In this document: piece by piece, positions 54,625 to 64,000 of the stretch
How the letters are laid out: each line of letters begins with the position of its first letter
Numbering within the stretch: position 1 is the first letter of the stretch
Source of the DNA: Heligmosomoides polygyrus polygyrus
Taxonomy: Eukaryota; Nematoda; Chromadorea; Rhabditida; Heligmosomidae
Length of the DNA stretch: 64,000 bases
Direction of reading: 5' to 3'
Assembly: GCA_947396885.1 (NCBI GenBank)
Contig: OX377202.1
Location: 33,657,407-33,721,406, forward strand
Position numbers and translations under genes: made by a program
The notes under the pieces: model-generated
The model's input: only the letters and a program-made list of their open reading frames with translations
Databases searched by the model: none
Told to the model about the DNA's origin: nothing

Positions 54625-55660
54625 CTTAATGCACCACAATTTAGCGACGTGGTTAGGAGGCGCTTGTCATTTGTCTTGAGTCCTACAACCACTATTATAT
54701 AGTACGTCTTTAGTATTATACTATGCTCCTCATAGATATCATGGTTCCATCACCTCAAATTTAAGAGAAGTGGGCTTTCATTTGCAACGACCACTGTCCT
54801 CTCCTGGTCCGCGTCGGAGTGCCCCCATTACGATGCGGCTAAGTTTCTGAAGATTGATGGGGAACATTCAGTATATTGGTCGCATGTAGAGCTCCATGAA
54901 TTTCTCCATAGGTGTCATTAAATGAATAAGTCTGAGGTTCAATTAAGGAATGTTACTAGCCTGTTCATAATGCAGCAACGAGCTTGGAACAAATGCAATA
55001 TTCGGCAGTGTAAGATATTACTATGAGGGGTGTAGTTTTTAAGAAACTGCAAGAAAAACTATGCAGCATAACGTAGAGCATGAACTCAGCTATCAGATGA
55101 AGAGAGTAGAAGAGAAACATTCTTCAGCGTAAATAGGGCGCGTCGCAAGAGCTGGGAAATCGGCCACCAGAAAACTGAAGATAACAGTATGCTTAGCACT
55201 GCTTTTGAGGAAGCTGATGCGAAATTGGTTGCACGTGAAATTAGCTGATCCTCTATTATGCTCTAAAGGTGTACCCCAGGCGCCCTAGGTTTTGGTGCAA
55301 AAGCGTAAAATTAGTGAAAGCACTTGTTCAACAGGGGCACAACAATATAACGCCACTTTTATGAATCCCAATCCGCTGTTTATGAACAAGGTGCACATCT
55401 GATAAAACGACGATTCTAACAGCAAAATGGAAACTCCATCCATCCACTCAACTTCGTTTAAAAAATTAGTGATGAATTTTATTCATCATAGAATTATTGA
55501 TCCTTGTTTATCTACTCCTTCTGAGAAAAATTTCTGCTCTACACAGGAATAAAGAAAGTGATGATCTGATCTTGCCTTTGAAACAAATGGGAATAAAATT
55601 TCGTGTTGCTATGCGGCCTGAAAAGCTACCACAAGAACTAAAGGCTTTTATTAAGCCAGA
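54625..55660. other. No recognised feature
   Basis: AT-rich; no domain, terminal repeat or convincing exon. Confidence 0.35.
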
Positions 55661-55663
55661 ATT

Positions 55664-56062
55664 GTGCCCTTAAGAATAATTACTGGTCTGTCGTTGTCCG
55701 TCAAGCTGCCCGAAGGGACGGGGGAGGCTTTTCAAGCGACATCGGAATCGCCTAACATGTACTCTCGGTCTACCGAGCGCAAGCGTTTGGCCGGCCGACA
55801 CAGATACAATTCGCGTAAGCGCGAACACATCCACAGACACTGCGTCTGAACATGCCGCGCCCACACACAAGGAACGCGTCGAGCTCACACAGCAGGAGCA
55901 AGGAGTCCATCCCCTGCATCCCACCTACGTCAGTACACGGTCGCATAAAGTCTGCGTTTCATTCCCTATCCATTTCCCGGGGACGAGCCATGTGGTCTTG
56001 CGACAAGCGGCTCGAGATCCCTCTTAACAAGAGAGCCCGGAGGCTCTCTACCGAGGCAGATC
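55664..56062 (+). CDS. Coding-like stretch open in three frames
   Basis: A GC-richer block open on all three + frames in turn. The last frame (MPRPHTRNASSSHSRSKES, then SISRGRAMWSCDKRLEIPLN, KRARRLSTEADPWNK) reaches a donor-like AAA|GTAGGTTTT at 56,062. It could be an exon of a host gene or a decayed retroelement Gag-like region. The composition differs from its AT-rich surroundings. No family is recognised. Confidence 0.3.
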
Positions 56063-56064
56063 CG

Positions 56065-56820
56065 TGGAACAAAGTAGGTTTTATTTCAAATTTTAGCTAG
56101 GGTGAAATGAATGACAGAAAACGTTCCTAAATTCCACATTTTAGCAGCTTGTACTCTTACGTTCGGAACCTATATTTAGTTAGCAGAAGCAAACCAGTAG
56201 CGAGAAAAAACAATGAAGTTGGCGACAAGTATAGGGCCCTACATAAACTTCTTCAACTCCATCCCTCCACTGGCACGCTCCTCAGAAGCGTTAATACGCA
56301 GAAGAATGGAATATTGCATTTCACACAAAGAGTAGTCCATGGAGATGACACACGGGGTGATGTGTTGAAGGAAGTAATTGCTCTATGACCAGAGATGCTG
56401 CCGAGTGGGCTAAGTCGCCGAAAAATAGATGAAGCGGTTAGCGGTGTAACCCGCTTCGCCGACTTTTAATGGAGGCAACAATGGCCCATACTTTAATAAC
56501 CTTAATAGATCACAAAGACTCCGTTCAAAGGCTTGGGTGCATTCTTAATTAACGTCCTGAGCGAGCCATATAACGCTTTTCGTGTTGGGATCATACAGCG
56601 AAGAAGGCTGGCTGAGCTAATCTGGCATTCGACAGGATGAAGAAGTTGCTACCCACTCGAAGAACAATTTAACGGCCAACAGTACTCAAGCAACAACTGA
56701 CAAAGTGCTACTTGGGTAGGCGATCCCTATGTGGTTTCCAGTATTTTTCGACCATTGTTTGTTTGGTATTCTAAACACAATTTGATGGGAGATCTGCAAT
56801 AAAGGGTTTTTTGTCCGTAA
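56065..56820. other. No confidently recognised feature
   Basis: A frame at 56,149-56,388 has no domain. Near 56,399-56,425 GCTGCCGAGTGGGCTAAGTCG resembles the A-box region of a serine tRNA, but no B box follows at the right distance. Confidence 0.35.
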
Positions 56821-56821
56821 T

Positions 56822-57600
56822 ATTAGGTTGAGTCATAAATTTTGCAACAAAATTTGTCTTCCAGCAAAAAACAGATTACACCACAAAAGAAAAATGATCG
56901 ACCTAAACGAAGTAATTGCCGTTATACTCTATGAGATTCTTCCGCTTTTCATGCACTGAATGAATTACATCTCCGTAGAATTTGGTCGGCTTCAACCTGA
57001 AGAAGTCGTACACCACCTTCGTCACCTATCGGCTTCGGCGAAGCGCCTACCGTGGAGGAAGTGATCCATCGACCGAAGCAGATGGCGGTCAGACGGAGCA
57101 ATGTCAGAGGTGTATGGTGTTTGTTGATTTTGGTTCAGCCCAAGTTCTAGATTTTTCCAGCATCTGAAGTGCCGCAAGCGGTCGGCTGTTGCCCTAGTGG
57201 AAGAAATAGTGCCTCGTACCGACCTCTTTCTGTACTAATTTTTGCTGGAACTAGTCGAGTTGTTAGCAAGAGCGAGCGCCGAGGATGGTTTGACTACGTG
57301 GACCAGCTCCCGGTGCACTGAACCTTCCTTCGGTGGAGCTCCGGTTTCGACGCCAGAACACCCAGCTCGTTGCGTTTCAGCTATTGCTTTCCAGCTTTAC
57401 AGTTGCAATGAAGCATCCGCTTTTCATTGCTGGTAACGATCCAGGCCACTTGCTTGAGCCGGTGCAGGAGCTCTCGGCTGTCGGAAGTACAGTGACTTAC
57501 TTGGGGTTCCGTCAACGCATGAGGCACTGGCGAAGACGGTTTTGGCGACCTTCCATTCTTCCGTAGCCAACAAACGGTGGTTCACTGGGAAGAGCGGAGA
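56822..57600 (-). pseudogene. Mariner transposase remnant, second family
   Basis: The element end ATTAGGTTGAGTCATAAATT is at 56,822. On the minus strand the C-terminal half of a mariner transposase can be followed through shifted frames: WIVTSNEKRMLHCNCKAGK (decayed first catalytic region), LGVLASKPELHRRKVQCTG, YTSDIAPSDRHLLRSMDHFL with HGRRFAEAD (third Asp region), FFRLKPTKFYGDVIHSVHEK and LIEYNGNYFV before a stop. The helix-turn-helix region is missing: the sequence stops at about 57,600, next to the tail of the LINE at 57,618. Confidence 0.75.
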
Positions 57601-57617
57601 TCAGCGGCCAGTAGTAT

Positions 57618-59990
57618 TTATTTATTTATTTATTTATTTATGCGCCCATGGAGGGCACGCTAAATTAAAGTCATCCATGGCTCAACAACAAGAGAAAGAA
57701 CGCGATGGGACAAAAAGGGAAACGATTAAACTAGTTAGAACAAACAAAGCGACCAAACAAAATAGTCAACTACAATCGTGGAATGTTAAGATAATGTTAT
57801 CCATACGCTTAAAACAAGTACTAGTTGGCAGATGAAGGAGATCACTCGCCAAATGGACCGAATCGGTTCAAGTGCCCTAATGCGATCACCTTTAGTTACG
57901 ATTAATTTTTCGGGGTTTCTCGGGAACGAGGTTAGAATATCCTCATGATTTGACGAAACGTCTCTGTCGTGTAAGCTGAGTCCAGGCAAAAGGTGGTCGA
58001 AAAATAAAGAAAAGAAGAAAAATTGTCAGACCGGCAACAACCCGTGATGACCAAAAATTGAACCGTGCATAGCAATAGGTGAAGCCCTCCCCTTGGTAGA
58101 GGGCGTAACTGAGCTTAAGCACAGGTGCAGGCAAGGCGTATTCAGGATAACGTCTACTGCTCTTCCAAAGGCTATATGGTCGGCAGAAAACTGAAGAGAT
58201 AGAAGACGGTTGCCGTACATTTGAAAGCGGTAGGAGAGCCGCCTAGGCCAAAGAAGCATGAATCGTAATAGGTGAAGCCCTCCCCACGGGAACTGTTGTG
58301 ACACAGCATGAAATCGGTTAATTTTGTGACCCTTGCAGGGACGCAGTCTAGAAAAAAACCTTTTTGAAGGAAACTGGGTTTACTTCACTCAGCATGCCAA
58401 GAAAATGGAAAATGGAGTATAAGCATGCCACGCTCACGGAAAAGCTCACGAGTTTAGAGAATAAAAGATAATACGAATCGGATCAGTTGGCCGAGTTATC
58501 TGAACAAGTCTACAACAGTACTAGAAGACATCTGAGATCCCAAGATAGCTTAAAATATCAATCTTTTTTATAGCTTGTTTGAGCTGAGAAGATTTTTCGC
58601 AAGACAGAACTGACACGGGCAGACTTTTCAAGCAATTTCGTAGTACGAACAAGGAACGAGTTTATACGTAGCCCTTTTTGAAATGGACCCAGCTTGTAGT
58701 TGTATACGTTGAAACGACTTCTCCTGCCATTCGATGGACGGAATGTCCAATATTTCGATGGGCTCAGGCAAAGCTCCCCTCTGAAGATCTTGAAAGCAAG
58801 AAGTAGGTCTGAAACAGTTCTACGATAGAAAAGACTTTTCATGTTGAGATCTTTAAGCCTTACCGTATACTCAGAAATGCTCAATTCACAAACATCATTG
58901 GCAAACGCTCTGTAGTATGTCTAACAGCCTAGTGAAGGTCTTTTGGACTCTTTCTAGTGCTTGAATATCTTTAGTCAAATGGGGACTCCAAACAGGACCA
59001 CAGTAATAAACTACTGGGAGAACGTAGGTTTTATACAACTTCAACCAAATGCTCACATCAGAACAGTGGATGCTTCGGAATAGTAGATGAACTAGCCTAA
59101 GTCCCTTTTTAGCAACTTCCTGAACTTGATTTGACCAACGAAGGCCTTTTGAAAGAAGCTCTCAAGGTCTACCACCTGAACGCAGGGAGAAGAGAAGTGC
59201 CATCTGGAAATTTTATTTCCAACGGGGAGGAGTTCAGCGAGAAAATATGACTTTTCTTTGTATTTATAGGCAATGACCATTCCTTGGACCAGGTGCTCAT
59301 CTTGGACACCGCTTCATTCAACAAGCGCGTAGCCTCCTCTGACTCACTGCTCTCGTATGAAATGTAGACCTTAACGTCATCGGCAAAAGCAGCAACCGAA
59401 ATTCTGGTATCAGTCTTGAGATAGCTTGGCAAATCATTTGTGTAAACAAGAAACAGGATCGGTGAAAAACTACCGCCTTGGGGGACTCCCGATGAACAGT
59501 TTCTGAGCATTGACAAGTGATTTCCTACTCTAACGCTTAATTTCCATCCAGAGAGATAAGACTCAAACCATTGCAGCGTCTGACCACGAACTCCCACGCT
59601 GTCTAGCTTAGCAAGAAGGCGATCATGGTCTACTTTGTCAAGTGCCTTGCTAAAGTCAAAGTAGATGATTTGCACTTTCTTGCCATTGTTAATAGACTGA
59701 ATCCACAAATTAGTACAGTCTACTAGCTGAGTACACGACGCTCTGCGAGGAATCCGTGCTATTCTACGGGTAAGCACTTGATCTTGGTGATCCACTTTAG
59801 CAATCTTTCCTTGACGATTTTCTCTAAAAATTTCAACGGGGTAAGGAAGTAGTGTGGTTTGAGAAGAATTCGACTTTATGGGTTTACGCAGGCGCCTTTT
59901 GTTTACAGCAGTTGATCCTACTGGGAGTGGTTTGTATTTGTTGTCCTTCTGGGCGGAAAGGAACTTCTGATATCATCTCCAATAATTCAT
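57618..59990 (-). pseudogene. CR1/jockey-group LINE with (AAAT)n tail
   Basis: Minus strand. A 208-codon frame (59,795-59,169) reads SCTQLVDCTNLWIQSI, IIYFDFSKALDKVDHDRLL (catalytic Asp), QTLQWFESYLSGWKLSVRVG, CSSGVPQGGSFSPILFLVY, VAAFADDVKVYISYES (catalytic Asp pair), LPINTKKSHIFSLNS. Shifted frames continue with KLYKTYVLPVVYYCGPVWSP and IQALERVQKTFTRLL, then from 58,884 RTVSDLLLAFKIFRGELCL. Upstream of 59,795 a shifted FLEKIVKERLLKW marks the region before. The tail is the TTTA run at 57,618-57,651 on the + strand. The N-terminal and endonuclease parts are missing. Confidence 0.85.
58073..58286. repeat. Direct repeat in the LINE 3' region
   Basis: AATAGGTGAAGCCCTCCCC occurs at about 58,073 and 58,268, 195 bp apart, with a longer but diverged flanking match (AATTGAACCGTGCATAGC against GCATGAATCGT). 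Confidence 0.6.
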
Positions 59991-59994
59991 TCGA

Positions 59995-61700
59995 TTAGAA
60001 GTAAACTTGCCGGTGACTTCCTGAATGTGCTTGACCTCCATCGCTGGGTTGCTGCAGAGCTTGAAATAATTGAAAATGAAATCACACACTTTTCATTCTA
60101 AGTGATCATAGTTCAAGAGAATAAAACTTTTCAACAACGCAAGGAAAATTTACGGTTCATAACTCAAAATGATCGCCAGGAAACAAGCTTTCAAGCAAAG
60201 TATAACATTTGAGCGGGTTCAATTTGAGTTCACGAACCTTATGTAGCTTAGCCTTCCGGCTGAGCGAAAAAATGTTATTCAGTTTAACACATATAGAGCT
60301 TTGAGGCGAACCTAAAATTGTACGCCTATGTTACAATTCTCTATTAAGCTATGATGCTGAGTCATTGCAGATATCCCTAGTGGAGAAAACCACAAATTTG
60401 TATTTGTGATGGCGCAAAGATTTCGAGGTTGTTTAGGCTAAGAAATTTCTTGAAAAAAAATGGCACATCTACTTAATTTCGAAAGAATTGTAAAGATAAA
60501 AACAAAAGTTACCTTTTAAAATTGATAAATGTTTGGTAATCGAAACTGCTGATCGAAGTGAAAGATGAGAAAATAACAAAACAAAACAAAACTACACAAA
60601 AAATAAAATTATCCGTTTCGCCACTACTTCGGACGAACCAAGTCAGAATAAAATCGTACAAACCTCCATTGCAAAATTTCATCAGAATATCATTCACCTT
60701 ATTAACCAATAAATGTCGGTTTTCCATTTCTTCATTTCTATGCATCACATAATTGTGTAGTGGCTGAAAAAATAAATAAATAAACCACAAACATCACAGC
60801 ACTACATGGTGTAAGATCAGAAAACTCGAGGTTTATTGCCTTTGAAATGGACTGATAAATTTAGCCATGGCAAAGTGATAGAAGCTTGGCGAGTGTCAAA
60901 AAGGTGCATGGAGTTTGTACTTTTTGAGAAATCTACACAATTCTTCTGTTAGATGCATTCCATGTCTCACCAATCAGAGAAAAAGCGTGGTACGATGCAT
61001 GGCTCTGCTTAAATTCACAGGGAGAATCCCACCTATTCGGAACGCCGGGATCCGGTAGGCGTTGTAGCTGGAGGATTAACGGGAACATAGACCGTTGCAA
61101 ATGTGCTTATGCATACGCAGAGAGGGAGAGAGGGATGCAAGAAGCAAGAGCTGCCAGCGGTGCCAGAGCTTCATGCTGCACGCTGGGCCCAAAAACGGTC
61201 ATAGACATGGAGAAAATGGTCTGAGGACGTGGGAGCTGCGTGCATTCTCAACGACGCAAACGACGTTGTCAATGAAATGGAGTAGAAGAGGTGGCAGCAA
61301 GAGAGAGAGCAAGGTGTGGGGAGTATGGCCGATGGTGAACGATCGTCGAGCCGCACTTCGCGAGCTCATCAACCTTGCAGTGTGTGGTCTGGCAATGCGT
61401 AGCACACATTGGTCTGCACTTGCAATTTCAATGTGGCCTTCCAATACTCGCAGTTTATTCAGGTAGGCATGTGACATCACTGCTGTACTTTAATCAACAG
61501 CTCAATATAAAATATACTTTCATATGATATTAGTTGTAAGAAAAGTATCCCGCAATTCTCTACTTCTCTCGTTCTATACATACAACAACTAACGAACGTA
61601 TGCAGCATTATTTTCTAACATAACGCCATTGGTCAGGTAATTTGTATTTCCCGCCTCTGTAGAAATCCTGGGATTTCGTCGAAAAAGCGGGACACTTTTC
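59995..61700. other. No confidently recognised feature
   Basis: A short AAATAAATAAATAAA run at 60,770-60,783 could be a LINE tail remnant. Overlapping frames at 61,095-61,480 on both strands have no recognised domain. Confidence 0.35.
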
Positions 61701-61713
61701 AAGTTGCTTCCTC

Positions 61714-61944
61714 TTGTCAAAATGTGTCGCCTGCAAACGGTTCCACATCGAAAGAAACGGGAGACCGTTGGAGCAGTGTCCGTTGAATACAGTGGGTGGG
61801 CCAGAACATGCGTTCCGAAACACTGGAATTTTCCTATGTCCCCCTTGTATCTTGTGTACGGCGCACATGAAGGAAGAAGACCTTGTCTTGTTTCCCACGA
61901 TAGGCCGCTTCAACGATCCAACTGCTTGTAATAGACATCACTAG
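61714..61944 (+). CDS. Small Cys/His-rich open frame
   Basis: 76 codons with SKCVACKRFHIERN, LEQCPLNTVGGPEHAFRN and GIFLCPPCILCTAH. The CxxC ... C ... CxxCxxC pattern could be zinc-binding, as in a retroelement or host zinc finger, but it matches no family I know and other frames overlap. Possibly accidental. Confidence 0.22.
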   Translation: MSKCVACKRFHIERNGRPLEQCPLNTVGGPEHAFRNTGIFLCPPCILCTAHMKEEDLVLFPTIGRFNDPTACNRHH

Positions 61945-61949
61945 TGAGA

Positions 61950-62320
61950 ATAGTGTTTGCAGGTAGCAGCTCCCAGTGAAAGACTTCTACGATACCACCA
62001 GACACTGAGCATTGCCATTTTTGGAAGAAGTTCTGATCTTGGCGTGGGATTGCTGCTCGCCAAGACTGAGCTACTAACGCTTCTCGCGTGGTTAAGGTAG
62101 ACTACCCGCCTTTGTTCACCAGTGACCAGTTTATCGAGCCAAGAAAAATTCCGCCGTGAAGTGAAGAAAGTCATGCTGGCATGCTGGCGCACCTGTAGCT
62201 GGCGGCTGCTAAGCTCATGCGGGATCTATGCACCATATCTATACGTTTTCCCAAGGTCACGCAGGTTTTGAGCTATGACTACAGTCGAGTCCCTCTGCCA
62301 GTTCACAGTGTATGCCGGTG
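61950..62320. other. No recognised feature
   Basis: No domain or repeat identified. Confidence 0.35.
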
Positions 62321-62329
62321 GCCCTACTG

Positions 62330-62560
62330 AACCAGCTCCAGAAGGCACTCCTCATTCACTGTAACTGGCCTTCCAGACCGTGGTTGGTCCTCCAGAAGTC
62401 TCCGTTCTTGAACTTGCGGAACCATACTTTCGCTGTGTCGTAGGGGAGAAGGTGGCAGGACCCATCGTTCCATAAATGTTATCCAGCGCGACTCTTGCAC
62501 TCCCTTGCTTTCTGAACTTGTAAACCAGAAGCATCGCACTTGCTGGCAGTCGAGAACGAT
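62330..62560 (-). pseudogene. Mariner helix-turn-helix fragment, third family
   Basis: On the minus strand, in three frames: MLLVYKFRKQGSARVALDN, KVWFRKFKNGDF, then LEDQPRSGRPVTVNEECL. These are the two HTH motifs and the linker of mariner transposases. Nothing of the catalytic domain is found downstream. No terminal repeat is clear. Confidence 0.75.
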
Positions 62561-62689
62561 TTTCTCTGCCGTAGTCGTAACGGAATATGACGACAATATC
62601 GGTAAATTTAGGTCGTAGGCCACCCTATATAAATTGTTCCAATACACTTTTAAAAATTTGGAAAATTTCGGCGGAACGTCAAAGTGAGT

Positions 62690-62840
62690 GGTGGGAAGCT
62701 TTCCTTACAACCGGCCGCACTAATAAAGAGCTGAAGCTCCTGAGGTGGATCACACGCCTCTGAGGAAGACGGAAGCGTCGAAACGTTAGGCCTGGCAATG
62801 AAGAACCACCATAAAAACCTCGAACGGCGCAAAACATAAA
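62690..62840 (+). repeat. PLE terminus with hammerhead-like motif
   Basis: GCCT, CTGAGGA (62,760-62,766), one extra A, GACG-GAAG-CGTC, GAAA (62,780-62,783), CGTT, AGGC. The following GCAATGAAGAACCACCATAA and CATAAATACTAACAA correspond to the tail of the PLE at 33,980-34,031. Stem II is perfect. No coding part of the element remains. Confidence 0.6.
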
Positions 62841-62844
62841 TACT

Positions 62845-63400
62845 AACAACGATTCTCTACAATGTCAAGGAATCATGACGAGAGAAGCTAGAGAATTCCT
62901 TACAACGTAATATATGACCGCCAAAAACAGAACGTTTTCCACCAGTGGGTCGCGTTCCAGGACCTATTCTCTCTCGTTTTTTTGTTGGATTCAATAAGTA
63001 CGACGATATATGCTAGAACACAGCACCTACTTCATATCACCGGTGACTATTTAAATTAGCGAATCAACGCTGACTCTTTATTTAATTATTTATTGACATC
63101 AAAACGAGTAATAAAATGTATAGGATAAAAGAATGTGGACGTGCGTTAATCTTTCCTCTTTGTTTGTATATGTGTTCAATATATGGCCTACACAATGAAT
63201 TGCGGTGGCCAGCCCATACAAAAACAATCCGTGATTTATCCTTCTTAGGCAAGTCTGGGACCAATTCACCGAAGTCCGGAAGGATAAAAGGCTTGGTTGG
63301 CCTGAAAAGGATATCAGAACTATGATCATGGCATCGGGTGCACCTGATAGCCGGCACCTCCTCCAACCCCGCTGCCACACACTCAAAAAATATATGAATA
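62845..63400. other. No confidently recognised feature
   Basis: A CTTTATTTAATTATTTATTG stretch near 63,075 resembles a reversed LINE tail, but the sequence beyond it is not recognisable. Confidence 0.35.
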
Positions 63401-63402
63401 TA

Positions 63403-63434
63403 AATATTTATTTATTTGTTTATTTATTTATTAC
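63403..63434. repeat. (TTTA)n tract, probable reversed LINE tail
   Basis: An imperfect TTTATTTATTTG run directly before the mariner end at 63,441. It could be the 3' tail of the minus-strand LINE whose coding part is at 63,778-64,000. Confidence 0.6.
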
Positions 63435-63440
63435 ACAACT

Positions 63441-63660
63441 ATTAGGTTGTCCCATAAGTCCAGCCGTTTTTTTCAACGGTTCACTGCTGATTTCGTCGGC
63501 GGTCTCTTGCATAGCGCTGCATAGCTTTCGAAAGAGAATGATTTGCTCTATCAGAGAATGTATTGCATTTCCTTTTTACATCATGAATTCTGTCAATTTT
63601 TAGGACGTTGAAGTGAAAAGTGAAAAAAGTGAAAAAGTAGCCATTTGCGCACTTGTTCTC
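63441..63660 (+). mobile_element. Mariner 5' end fragment
   Basis: ATTAGGTTGTCCCATAAGTC begins a stretch typical of a mariner left end, followed by TTTTTTTCAACGGTTC and an AT-rich leader with repeated GTGAAAA near 63,615-63,635, where transposase start codons usually lie. No HTH sequence follows, so the fragment ends there. Confidence 0.55.
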
Positions 63661-63777
63661 TCCGCTTAGGTTTGTAATCTTTTGCGCGGTTTTTTATAGC
63701 ATTTGGAAGACAATGTTCTGTACTACAAGACTATGTGTTAGTGCTATTTGCTCATTTGTCCTTTATTGATTTTTAGG

Positions 63778-64000
63778 TCACCAAAGGATTACAAACTGGG
63801 GTACCGTATTCAAGAATTGGTCTGATAAATGTTTTATTTACTCGGAGAAATAAGTTACTATCATTAGATGATATAGCTCCGAACACGTTGTACATTGCTC
63901 TCATGGCTCTGTTGGAAACCAGTGTGCAGTGCTTGTCAAAATTTAGAATACTCGTGATTAGGAACCCCTAGTCTTTAACCTCGTCTGCACAAATGAGTGG
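63778..64000 (-). pseudogene. LINE reverse transcriptase fragment running off the window
   Basis: Minus strand from the window end: ICADEVKD, stop, GFLITSILNFDKHCT, VSNRAMRAMYNVFGAISSN, FLRVNKTFIRPILEYGTPVC. This is the segment after the polymerase active site in CR1/jockey-group LINEs (the VKDLG motif through the PILEYG motif). The rest of the gene would lie beyond 64,000. Confidence 0.75.

Noticed and set aside
61095..61480. Host gene on either strand
   Set aside because: Frames of 123 and 93 codons overlap on opposite strands, none has splice sites that join well, and the content is biased by purine-rich repeats (GGGAGAGAGG, GAGAGAGAGC).

Overview
The window looks like intergenic and intronic DNA of a nematode, most likely a clade V (strongylid, hookworm-like) parasite. 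The reasons are RTE-1-type and CR1/jockey-type LINEs with (AAAT)n tails, several mariner families, Penelope-like (PLE) GIY-YIG fragments, tRNA-headed SINEs, and splice sites of nematode type (TTTTGTTTCAG acceptor, short introns). Almost no reading frame exceeds 150 codons, and the long ones are broken transposon genes. The species cannot be named from the sequence.

Layout. 0-1.3 kb: end of a minus-strand host gene (transmembrane exon plus terminal exon, frame kept across a 208-bp intron), with a perfect 37-bp-arm hairpin upstream. 1.3-4 kb: SINE copies, then a PLE GIY-YIG remnant. 4-9 kb: old repeats, a SINE, and one good single-exon candidate (7,455-7,620). 9.4-13 kb: mariner pseudogene followed by, and probably interrupted by, an almost full-length but broken RTE element. 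16.6-18.2 kb: large inverted repeat whose two arms share a 172-bp GC-rich core differing at one base. 20.9-22.3 kb: SINE and RTE fragments. 23.4-26.0 kb: hAT-type element with 8-bp target duplication, carrying an RTE-1-like fragment. 26-32 kb: LINE fragments, including a CR1/jockey-like 3' half. 32.8-34.0 kb: piggyBac-type MITE (TTAA) and a PLE with inverted arms and an 11-bp target duplication. 36.3-41.2 kb: LTR retrotransposon whose 5' LTR contains a PIF/Harbinger-type insertion; the 3' LTR keeps the empty site. 41.2-44.6 kb: LINE tail, Tc1/mariner-superfamily element in a TA repeat, a MITE with an internal tRNA-like segment, and a rearranged SINE. 47.8-48.3 kb: GC-rich 176-bp tandem array. 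51-54.6 kb: hairpin MITE, ribozyme-like PLE-type sequence, a probable terminal host exon, and a head-to-head SINE palindrome. 56.8-60.0 kb: mariner remnant cut by a minus-strand CR1/jockey-like LINE. 62.3-64.0 kb: mariner pieces, a PLE terminus and one more LINE at the window edge.

Nothing here forms an operon or a pathway. The content is a layered record of mobile-element insertions around a few host exons. The most notable signals are: a recurring hammerhead-ribozyme-like layout at PLE-type ends; two insertions whose target sites can be read exactly; a doubled primer-binding-site-like motif in the LTR element; and the near-identical 172-bp core inside otherwise diverged inverted arms. All domain assignments were made by eye from motifs; no database search was run.
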